From Pseudomonadota bacterium (GTDB lineage Bacteria; Pseudomonadota; Alphaproteobacteria; Rhizobiales; Rhizobiaceae): a stretch of DNA of 11,760 nt. The DNA is taken from NCBI GenBank assembly GCA_003242525.1, contig QGUU01000036.1:1-11760 (forward strand). The letters are read 5' to 3'. The notes under the pieces were generated by a model, which saw nothing but the letters and a program-made list of their open reading frames with translations, made no database searches and was not told the DNA's origin. Positions within the stretch are counted from its first letter, which is position 1; every line of letters starts with the position of its first letter. A program made the translations under genes and the position numbers. Below are positions 7,000 through 11,760 of this stretch, one piece after another.

Positions 7000-8253
7000 C
7001 TACTCCGCCGCCACTTTATGCTGGTGTTCGGCGAGCGCCGCCTTGACTGCATCCGGACCGGCAGCCGCAACCTCCGGCGGCGGGGAATATCCCGCCGCGA
7101 GCATCTTGCGGCCCAGCATGTGGTCGGCAGGCCGGTTGACGGATTCGATGCCCAGCAGCCTCCCGCCTGCATAGTGGTAAACCGAGAACCTGTTGTCTTC
7201 CGGCTCGCCCGAGACGACGCTGCGGTCCCACCCTCCGGGCAGGCCGACCATCTGCAGCTTCATGTCGCCTATGTCCGACCAGAACCACGGCACGGCCCCA
7301 TAGTCGTCCTCGTGGCCGACAATGGTGCGAGCCGCCAGCTTGGCCTGGTCGGTGGCGTTCTGCACCGATTCCAGCCGGACCTGCTCGCCCGTGAACCAGT
7401 GGCGATAGTTGACTGCATCGCCCACCGCCAGGATTTCCGGTACGGATGTGCGCATGCGCGCATCCACGCGGACGCCATTGCCGATGGAAAGGCCCGCGTC
7501 TTCGGCCAGTTCGACATTCGGAACGGCACCGATGCCGATAACGACCATCTGCGCCGGCAGCCGCTCGCCCGACCCGGTGATGGCGCCTGTCACCCGTCCG
7601 GCGGCGCTTTCGAGCCGCTGCACGGTTTCCCCGGTCAGTACGCGCACCCCTGCCACTTCAAGCCGCCGGCGCACATGGGCGGCCACTACCGGTGCGACAG
7701 CGCGGCCGAGAAGCCTGTCGGCCGCCTCCACGACCGTAACCGTGCGGCCACCCGTGGCCAGCGTCGCAGCTATCTCCAGCCCTATGAACCCGCCACCCAG
7801 TATGACGATCTCAGACGCCTCCACGCTCAATTCGCGGATCAACCGCGCATCTCCCAGCGAGCGGAGCGACACCACGCCGGAAAGGGTGGCATCCGGCAGG
7901 GGCAGGCGCCGCGGTGACGAGCCGGTGGCCAGGATCAGGCGATCAAATGGGAGGCTTGCGCCGTCGGCAAGATCGAGCCGCCGGCCAGCCGGGTCGAGGC
8001 GCGTCACCCGAAGGCCCGGACGCAGATCTATGGAACTGCCGCTGTAGAAACTCTCACCCCTCAGCAATTGAGGGCGGGCCTCGGCATCCTTGATAAAGGT
8101 CTTCGACAGAGGCGGCTTGTGGTACGGCAGGTCTTTCTCGTCGCCGATGAGGATCAGCGGCCCGGAATAACCCTCTTCGCGCAGGCTAGCTGCCGCCTGG
8201 ACGCCGGCGTGGCCTGTACCGACAACAATCACGCCGTTCTTCATCTCTGCCAT
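7000..8253 (-). CDS. FAD-dependent NAD(P)H:ferredoxin reductase (rhodocoxin/putidaredoxin reductase type)
   Basis: A 417-residue flavoprotein that would pass electrons from NAD(P)H through FAD to a small Fe-S protein. Order of parts: the FAD-binding GTGHAG (12-17) after the first beta strand, DLPYHKPPLSK (41-51) typical of this class, the FAD-binding ILATGSSPR (107-115), the NAD-binding GGGFIG (153-158) with Glu176 at the end of the next strand (suggesting NADH over NADPH), the second FAD motif EILAVGDA (273-280), and the C-terminal reductase domain starting PWFWSDIGDMKLQMVG (322-337). No redox-active CxxC pair is present, which argues against thioredoxin reductase-like function. The ATG at 8253 has only a weak upstream TAGGG; Met4 (8244) is an alternative. 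A perfect TTGACA (minus strand of 8342-8347) may be its -35, but no good -10 follows. It is divergent from bfd-bfr, so its partner could be Bfd. The class is firm; the partner is inferred. Confidence 0.9.
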   Translation of the reverse strand: MAEMKNGVIVVGTGHAGVQAAASLREEGYSGPLILIGDEKDLPYHKPPLSKTFIKDAEARPQLLRGESFYSGSSIDLRPGLRVTRLDPAGRRLDLADGASLPFDRLILATGSSPRRLPLPDATLSGVVSLRSLGDARLIRELSVEASEIVILGGGFIGLEIAATLATGGRTVTVVEAADRLLGRAVAPVVAAHVRRRLEVAGVRVLTGETVQRLESAAGRVTGAITGSGERLPAQMVVIGIGAVPNVELAEDAGLSIGNGVRVDARMRTSVPEILAVGDAVNYRHWFTGEQVRLESVQNATDQAKLAARTIVGHEDDYGAVPWFWSDIGDMKLQMVGLPGGWDRSVVSGEPEDNRFSVYHYAGGRLLGIESVNRPADHMLGRKMLAAGYSPPPEVAAAGPDAVKAALAEHQHKVAAE

Positions 8254-8381
8254 GCCGTAAACCCTAGCAACGATGCGCAGATGGCAATTGTCCGATTGCG
8301 CCGCAAGCCGCCGCCTGCCGTTCGCACCCGGAGTGGGGAACTGTCAACATCCAGCCGATGGGCCAGAACCGGAACGACGCT

Positions 8382-8411
8382 TTCACAAACACGAAGCTTA
8401 CAGTTTAGAAT
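8382..8411 (+). promoter_or_regulatory. candidate promoter overlapping the Irr-type box
   Basis: TTCACA (8382-8387) and TAGAAT (8406-8411) each match the sigma-70 consensus at five of six positions with an 18-bp spacer. The -10 lies inside the inverted repeat at 8400-8424, so a bound repressor would block polymerase. It points towards bfd-bfr. No experimental support can be seen from sequence. Confidence 0.35.
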
Positions 8412-8424
8412 TATTCTAATCTGT
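8400..8424. promoter_or_regulatory. ICE / Irr-box-like inverted repeat (iron-responsive operator)
   Basis: The core TTAGAA-TTA-TTCTAA (8405-8419) is a perfect dyad. It extends with ACAG on the left (8400-8403) and CTGT on the right (8421-8424), broken only by a T/T pair on each side. The core agrees with the iron control element bound by Irr, the haem-responsive Fur-family regulator of alphaproteobacteria. It lies 420 bp before bfd and 146 bp before the divergent reductase ATG, both in iron or redox functions. In rhizobia Irr typically represses iron-storage genes when iron is scarce. That Irr binds here is inferred from motif and context. Confidence 0.7.
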
Positions 8425-8438
8425 TGTTTTAAATCACT

Positions 8439-8470
8439 TTTTTCGGAAATGGTTTGACTTTCCCGAAAAA
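8439..8470. other. second AT-rich dyad next to the Irr-type box
   Basis: TTTTTCGG (8439-8446) and CCGAAAAA (8463-8470) are perfect inverted arms, lengthened inward by GAAA/TTTC pairing with one bulge. The polarity (T-run first, A-run last) is the reverse of an intrinsic terminator on either strand, so a DNA-binding site or mRNA leader hairpin fits better. Confidence 0.45.
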
Positions 8471-8482
8471 CTCAACTTTATC
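8454..8482 (+). promoter_or_regulatory. alternative promoter candidate for bfd-bfr
   Basis: TTGACT (8454-8459) is a five-of-six -35, with TTTATC (8477-8482, three of six) exactly 17 bp on. It lies within the second dyad, 30 bp downstream of the Irr-type box. Which of the two candidates is used, if either, cannot be told. Confidence 0.25.
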
Positions 8483-8680
8483 TCCAGAGCGCTCTCAAGC
8501 GCACCTTTGACGTCTGGGCCTTGAACCCTTTCGATTGGAGGCAATCGGTGCTTTGCGAGGCTCGTTGAGAGCAGTTGCAGGCTTTCCCGCCGCCCGGAAG
8601 ACAGCGCTACCCAGACATCGACACGCTCCCTGCCGGCCTGCGATGCAGACCGACAGCCTGATGCTGCGAGGGAAGAAAAG

Positions 8681-8788
8681 ATGATGACGAATGCGAAAGC
8701 CATTCGGTACGAGGGTCGCCTCAATCTCGACGCCGTCACCTTCCAAGGACCGGACAGCCTCGACGCGCCCGACAAGGTCTTCCAGTAA
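8681..8788 (+). CDS. possible small ORF (35 aa) upstream of bfd
   Basis: An ATG (a double ATG) is preceded at suitable distance by GAGGGA (8668-8673) and opens a 35-codon frame ending TAA at 8786-8788. The product starts MMTNAKAIRYEGRLNLDAV and ends DAPDKVFQ; it is mildly acidic, with no membrane segment and no cysteine. About 80% of its codons end in G or C, like the true genes around it and unlike the 200 bp before it. I do not recognise the peptide. It could be a small regulatory or leader protein of the bfd-bfr transcript, a remnant of a longer gene (a -1 shift near 8785 would extend it to a TGA at 8836-8838, just before bfd), or chance. Confidence 0.35.
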   Translation: MMTNAKAIRYEGRLNLDAVTFQGPDSLDAPDKVFQ

Positions 8789-8843
8789 GCAGCGAGATAG
8801 CCGGCGGCGCTGGTCGTGCCGCCAGCCATCCAGAGTGAAGAAA

Positions 8844-9161
8844 ATGCTGGTTTGTCACTGCAACGTCATAACCGAGAAGGAAATCGAGCAGACGATCGTC
8901 TCGCTGCTGGATGAGGATCCGTGGCAACTCATAGTGCCGGCGAAGGTCTATCACGCCATGCACAAACGTGGTCGCTGTTGCGGCTGCTTCCCAAATGTGG
9001 TGGAAACGATAATTCGGGTAACCGAGGAGTACCACGCACGCTCGAAGGCGGGCGGCGCGGACATCGTTTCACACCTGGATCGCGTTCGCCAATTGCGCAT
9101 CCAATACGGGAACAGGAGCAGGATCCATGAAAGGCGACAAGCAGGTAATCGAGCGGCTTAA
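8844..9161 (+). CDS. bfd: bacterioferritin-associated ferredoxin
   Basis: Bfd is a small cytosolic [2Fe-2S] protein that docks on bacterioferritin near the haem and supplies electrons to reduce and release stored iron. The N-terminal [16 protein letters not shown] gives Cys4 and Cys6, and [16 protein letters not shown] gives Cys45 and Cys48 with an extra Cys46. This is the CxC...CxxC pattern of the BFD-like fold. The cluster domain ends around residue 70. The protein runs on to 105 residues (E. coli Bfd has 64) with a basic, probably disordered tail whose last 11 residues are read from the start of bfr. The ATG at 8844 has only a weak upstream purine stretch (GAGTGAAGAAA), but the conserved N-terminus leaves little choice. 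It overlaps bfr by 35 bp, suggesting coupled translation. Confidence 0.9.
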   Translation: MLVCHCNVITEKEIEQTIVSLLDEDPWQLIVPAKVYHAMHKRGRCCGCFPNVVETIIRVTEEYHARSKAGGADIVSHLDRVRQLRIQYGNRSRIHERRQAGNRAA

Positions 9162-9615
9162 CGAGGCACTGTTTCTGGAACTCGGAGCCGTAAACCAGTA
9201 CTGGGTGCACTACCGGCTGCTCGAGGACTGGGGCTACACCAAGCTGGCCAAAAAGGAACGCGAGGAATCGATCGAGGAAATGCACCACGCCGACAAGCTG
9301 GTGGCGCGCATCATCTTCCTCGAAGGCCATCCGAACCTGCAATCGGTCGCGCCACTGCGCATCGGCCAGAACGTCAAGGAAGTCCTGGAGTCCGACCTCG
9401 CCGGGGAATACGACGCGCGCACGTCCTACAAGCGCTCGCGCGAGATCTGCAACGAAGCCGGCGACTATGTGACCATGAAACTGTTCGAGGAACTTCTGGC
9501 CGACGAGGAAGGACACATCGACTTCCTCGAAACGCAGCTCGATCTTCTGGCCTCGCTCGGCGAGGAGAAGTACGGCCTGCTCAATGCCGATTCAGCGAAC
9601 GAGGCAGAGGACTAA
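9127..9615 (+). CDS. bfr: bacterioferritin (haem-containing ferritin, ferroxidase)
   Basis: Bfr forms a 24-subunit cytosolic shell that oxidises ferrous iron and stores it as a ferric mineral, with haem b between subunit pairs. The 162-residue protein aligns without gaps to E. coli Bfr (158) through the four-helix core. All ferroxidase ligands are in place: Glu18, Glu51, His54, Glu94, Glu127 and His130. The haem ligand Met52 (EEMHHAD) and Tyr25 are also present, so this is the catalytic, haem-binding type rather than a degenerate subunit. AGGAG (9114-9118) lies eight bases before the ATG, inside the 3' end of bfd. A strong terminator follows the stop by nine bases, so bfd-bfr ends here. Iron control through the upstream Irr-type box is likely. 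Confidence 0.97.
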   Translation: MKGDKQVIERLNEALFLELGAVNQYWVHYRLLEDWGYTKLAKKEREESIEEMHHADKLVARIIFLEGHPNLQSVAPLRIGQNVKEVLESDLAGEYDARTSYKRSREICNEAGDYVTMKLFEELLADEEGHIDFLETQLDLLASLGEEKYGLLNADSANEAED

Positions 9616-9624
9616 GGACATGCG

Positions 9625-9670
9625 GGGATGCGGCGCATAAAGGCCTGTCCGGCGCCGCATCCCTTTCCTT
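9625..9670 (+). terminator. Rho-independent terminator of bfd-bfr
   Basis: A perfect 12-bp inverted repeat (GGGATGCGGCGC at 9625-9636, GCGCCGCATCCC at 9652-9663) with a 15-nt loop is followed by TTTCCTT. It starts nine bases after the bfr stop. Confidence 0.85.
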
Positions 9671-9831
9671 CATCCCGCCTTCCGGAAAAGGATGTTTCCG
9701 CGGCGCGGGCGAACACACCCCTCGCGGCCGCCGCCGTTGCAGGAACTTGCTGTTCCCGACCTCGTGGAGCCGGGATTCATTCCTGTCCGCACTTGCCTTA
9801 AGCTGCAGCCGATTCAGCACAGAGGCAGGGC

Positions 9832-10470
9832 ATGAACGGACCGAACCCCGACATAAAGCACCCGATTGCAATGCACCCGCGGGTCGGCTTCCTGAAACCG
9901 CTGGTGAAAGCCGAGAATATAGAAATCGGGGAATTCACCTATTACGACGATCCGGAAGGACCGGAGAAATTCGTGGAGCGGTGCGTGCTCCACCATTATC
10001 CGTTCGTGGGCGACAAGCTCATAATCGGTCGCTTCTGCGCCATTGCTGAGGGAACGCGGTTCATCATGAACGGCGCGAACCACGCCATGTCGGGGTTCTC
10101 CACCTATCCATTCAACATATTCGGCCATGGCTGGGAAGAAGGCTTCGACGTCAAGACCTGGGAGGCCGAAAACCGTGGCGACACCATCGTAGGCAATGAT
10201 GTTTGGATCGGCATGGAGGCGGTGATCCTGCCGGGCATCAAGATTGGCGACGGGGCCATCGTGGCGGCGAAATCGGTGGTCACGCACGATGTTCCGCCAT
10301 ATGCCGTGGTGGCCGGCAACCCGGCCAGGATGGTGAAGATGCGATTTGACGAGAACACGGTGGAGCGTCTGCTGAAGGTTGCCTGGTGGAACTGGCCGCA
10401 AGACAGGATCAGCCGCAATCTCGAGGCCATACGAGGCGCTGATATTGAAAGGCTGGAGGCGGCACGATGA
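9832..10470 (+). CDS. Vat/CatB-type xenobiotic acetyltransferase (left-handed beta-helix)
   Basis: A 212-residue acetyl-CoA-dependent O-acetyltransferase of the hexapeptide-repeat xenobiotic acyltransferase class. It resembles streptogramin A acetyltransferases (Vat) more than CatB: it shares the start [24 protein letters not shown], the catalytic region [10 protein letters not shown] with His84, and [13 protein letters not shown]. The hexapeptide beta-helix covers roughly 116-160 ([29 protein letters not shown] by pieces), followed by AGNPARMV and the C-terminal WWNWP helix. The class includes resistance enzymes, but most chromosomal members have unknown natural acceptors, so calling it a resistance gene would be inference. 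The ATG follows GAGGCAGGG. Its TGA overlaps the ATG of engB (ATGA), so the two are probably translated in a coupled way. It is separated from bfr by a terminator and about 160 bp without recognised content apart from short inverted repeats (CGGAAA/TTTCCG at 9683-9700). Confidence 0.9.
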   Translation: MNGPNPDIKHPIAMHPRVGFLKPLVKAENIEIGEFTYYDDPEGPEKFVERCVLHHYPFVGDKLIIGRFCAIAEGTRFIMNGANHAMSGFSTYPFNIFGHGWEEGFDVKTWEAENRGDTIVGNDVWIGMEAVILPGIKIGDGAIVAAKSVVTHDVPPYAVVAGNPARMVKMRFDENTVERLLKVAWWNWPQDRISRNLEAIRGADIERLEAAR

Positions 10471-11117
10471 ACACTGCAGCCGCCATCGACATGCAGCTGT
10501 TCCGCCGGCCATGGGTGTTCATCCGCGGCGTGCCGGCGCTGAAGTTCCTGCCGCCCGCGGGACCGCCGGAAATTGCCTTTGCGGGGCGCTCAAATGTCGG
10601 CAAGTCGTCGCTGATCAACGCCCTGACGGGCCAGAAAGGGCTGGCGCGCACCTCCGGCACGCCGGGCCGAACGCAGGAGCTCAACTATTTTGTTCCAGGC
10701 GGATTTTCCGGCGAAGGCGCGGATCTGCCGCCCATGGCGCTGGTGGACATGCCGGGCTACGGCTATGCCAAGGCGCCAAAAGAACAGGTCGAACAATGGA
10801 CAAGGCTGGTGTTCGACTATCTGCGCGGCCGCCCGACGCTGAAGCGGGTCTATGTCCTGATCGACGCGCGCCATGGTGTGAAGTCCAATGACGAGGAAGT
10901 GTTTTCCCTGCTAGACAAGGCCGCGGTTTCCTACCAGCTCGTCCTGACGAAGACCGACAAGATTAAGGCCCCCGGCCTGGCGCGTATGATTGAGGAAACG
11001 ATGGCCAGGATCAGAAAGCGCCCAGCCGCCTTCCCGGCGGTGCTCGCAACATCTTCGGAGACAGGCACCGGGCTGGAGGAACTGCGCGAGGCGGTCCTCG
11101 ACGCCGTCCGCCAGTAA
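10467..11117 (+). CDS. engB: ribosome biogenesis GTPase (EngB/YihA/YsxC family)
   Basis: EngB is a cytosolic TRAFAC-class GTPase needed for late assembly of the large ribosomal subunit in many bacteria. All G motifs are present in its 216 residues: G1 GRSNVGKSS (40-48, Lys46), G2 around [10 protein letters not shown] (61-70), G3 DMPGYG (94-99), G4 TKTD (161-164) and G5 TSSETG (195-200). The length is normal for the family. The start is the ATG that overlaps the upstream acetyltransferase stop by 4 bp; no strong separate ribosome site is visible, so it probably depends on translation of that gene. In many alphaproteobacteria engB stands between yidC and argB. Neither is adjacent here, which suggests a rearranged locus. 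Confidence 0.95.
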   Translation: MNTAAAIDMQLFRRPWVFIRGVPALKFLPPAGPPEIAFAGRSNVGKSSLINALTGQKGLARTSGTPGRTQELNYFVPGGFSGEGADLPPMALVDMPGYGYAKAPKEQVEQWTRLVFDYLRGRPTLKRVYVLIDARHGVKSNDEEVFSLLDKAAVSYQLVLTKTDKIKAPGLARMIEETMARIRKRPAAFPAVLATSSETGTGLEELREAVLDAVRQ

Positions 11118-11261
11118 GCCCACGAAACGACAAGGCTTTGCCTGGACCGGGCGCTTCCGTTCCCCGCCAATTGGCCAACCCCGAGGCAGCAGGGCACGTT
11201 CAGCCCAGCGAATGCGTGACACGCCAAATTGCATGAATGACTGCGCTTGTGCGCCAGCCGG

Positions 11262-11277
11262 ACATATGATCGTATGT
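11262..11277. promoter_or_regulatory. short AT-rich dyad upstream of the substrate-binding protein gene
   Basis: ACATA (11262-11266) and TATGT (11273-11277) flank TGATCG, and the site includes TATGAT (11265-11270), a five-of-six -10 match, about 55 bp before the ATG at 11326. No convincing -35 is placed correctly. It may be a promoter or operator of the transporter gene. The rest of the 208-bp gap shows only a short palindrome (GCCAATTGGC, 11166-11175). Confidence 0.25.
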
Positions 11278-11325
11278 TTGGAAAAACTCGGCTTTGCCGC
11301 AACAACACAAGGGAGGATTTGCAAA

Positions 11326-11760
11326 ATGGCATCAAACAACCGTTCCGTCTCACGGCGACATTTCGTGGGCGGCAGCGCAGCAGCGCTCGCGGCGGGAACT
11401 CTGGGCATGCCCTTTGTGCGCACCGCGCGCGCCCAGGCTCCAACCTTCAAGGCAGGCGTCATCACCTCCCTGTCCGGTGACAACATACTCGGTGGCAACC
11501 TGACCAAGCGTGGCTATGATTTGTGGGCCGATGCAGTCAATGAGAAGGGAGGCGTCGAGGTCGCCGGCGAGCGTTTCAAGGTCGAGATGTTCTATGGCGA
11601 CGACCAGAGCAATCCGGCAACCGGCGCGGATGCTGCCGAGCGCCTGATCGTGCAGAACGAGGTCGACGTGCTGTTCGGCCCCTATACCAGCGGCTCCACC
11701 ATTGCAGTACAGCCGATCTGCCAGAAATATCAGGTTCCGATGATTTCCGGCTCGGCGGAA
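11326..11760 (+). CDS. ABC transporter substrate-binding protein, branched-chain amino acid type, Tat-exported (3' truncated by window)
   Basis: The first 145 residues of a periplasmic type I binding protein of the LivJ family (Peripla_BP_6), which captures a solute, often an amino acid or amide, for an ABC importer. GGGAGGA (11311-11317) lies eight bases before the ATG. The N-terminus MASNNRSVSRRHFVGGSAA has a twin-arginine motif (Arg10-Arg11) with a hydrophobic alanine-rich stretch and a likely cleavage site after ARA (residue 36, before QAP), so it is probably exported folded by Tat. The mature part begins TFKAGVITSLSGDNILGGN, the usual first strand and ligand loop. It continues with GYDLWADAVNEKGGV, DDQSNPATGADAAERLI and VDVLFGPYTSGSTIAVQPI, all family landmarks. 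No stop occurs before the window ends. Partner permease and ATPase genes would lie beyond the edge. The substrate cannot be told. Confidence 0.93.
   Translation, partial: MASNNRSVSRRHFVGGSAAALAAGTLGMPFVRTARAQAPTFKAGVITSLSGDNILGGNLTKRGYDLWADAVNEKGGVEVAGERFKVEMFYGDDQSNPATGADAAERLIVQNEVDVLFGPYTSGSTIAVQPICQKYQVPMISGSAE

Larger units (their letters stand above)
8254..8843. other. 590-bp divergent intergenic region between reductase and bfd
   Basis: This long gap separates the divergent reductase and bfd genes. It holds an AT-rich island at about 8380-8482, containing an Irr-type operator, a second dyad and two promoter candidates, and a possible 35-codon ORF at 8681-8788. The stretch 8484-8680 has unremarkable third-position GC in the frames checked and shows nothing recognisable beyond a small GCGCT/AGCGC hairpin near 8488-8501. 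A GC-rich hairpin (GGCGGC 8803-8808, GCCGCC 8818-8823) lies 20 bp before the bfd start. If transcription of bfd starts near the operator, the leader would be over 350 nt. Confidence 0.6.

Noticed and set aside
8434..8829. 131-codon minus-strand ORF; from an internal ATG at 8703 it would begin with a lipoprotein-like signal (MAFAFVIIFSSLAASGC).
   Set aside because: It has no well-placed ribosome site, its 8471-8680 part has third-position GC near the background level rather than the high values of true genes, and it runs through the Irr-type operator region and over the possible plus-strand small ORF. The signal-like stretch is probably chance.
8691..8843. In-frame 51-codon extension upstream of bfd.
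   Set aside because: The added residues are low-complexity Arg/Ser/Pro typical of an off-frame reading of GC-rich DNA, and the conserved Bfd N-terminus starts at 8844.
9683..9756. Short inverted repeats CGGAAA/TTTCCG and GGAAC/GTTCC between bfr and the acetyltransferase gene.
   Set aside because: Arms of 5-6 bp are expected by chance in this much sequence, and no promoter is aligned with them.

Overview
The window looks like chromosomal DNA of a high-GC alphaproteobacterium. The best fit is the Hyphomicrobiales (Rhizobiales), possibly a Phyllobacteriaceae-like genus. The evidence is the codon usage, rhizobial-type protein sequences (long-form IlvD, the Bfd variant with a CCGC cluster motif, a Tat-exported LivJ-type binding protein), and an inverted repeat matching the iron control element bound by the alphaproteobacterial regulator Irr. 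The lineage is inferred from these features, not from a marker gene. No tRNA, rRNA, CRISPR array, insertion sequence or phage gene was seen.

Layout, left to right. (1) Positions 3-317 are the C-terminal end of an RND efflux pump inner-membrane subunit. It is followed by a strong terminator and a convergent gene for a PhnB-like VOC protein (389-865, minus). (2) A plus-strand run of four metabolic genes follows: ilvD (dihydroxy-acid dehydratase, 1113-2948), a CodA-family cytosine deaminase (3082-4362), an EamA/DMT permease (4513-5430) and a gabT-type aminotransferase (5545-6819, TTG start). Gaps of roughly 110-165 bp separate them, so they may not form one operon. (3) Facing gabT is a NAD(P)H/FAD ferredoxin reductase (7000-8253, minus). 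(4) Divergent from it is the iron-storage pair bfd-bfr (8844-9615). Between them lies a 590-bp region with an Irr-type box, a second AT-rich dyad and a possible 35-codon ORF. (5) After a clear terminator comes a Vat/CatB-type acetyltransferase (9832-10470), overlapping by 4 bp the ribosome-assembly GTPase gene engB (10467-11117). (6) The window ends inside a Tat-exported substrate-binding protein of a branched-chain-amino-acid-type ABC transporter (11326 onward).

How the genes may work together. The clearest unit is iron storage. Bfr stores ferric iron, Bfd delivers electrons to release it, and the divergent ferredoxin reductase is a plausible donor to Bfd. The shared intergenic region carries an iron-responsive operator. 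The second point of interest is the cytosine deaminase. It has Cys where E. coli CodA has Asp314, and loss of that Asp marks CodA relatives that deaminate 5-methylcytosine. I saw no complete undescribed system. The most interesting leads are the deaminase substitution and the iron module with its unusual architecture (long leader, 35-bp bfd/bfr overlap).
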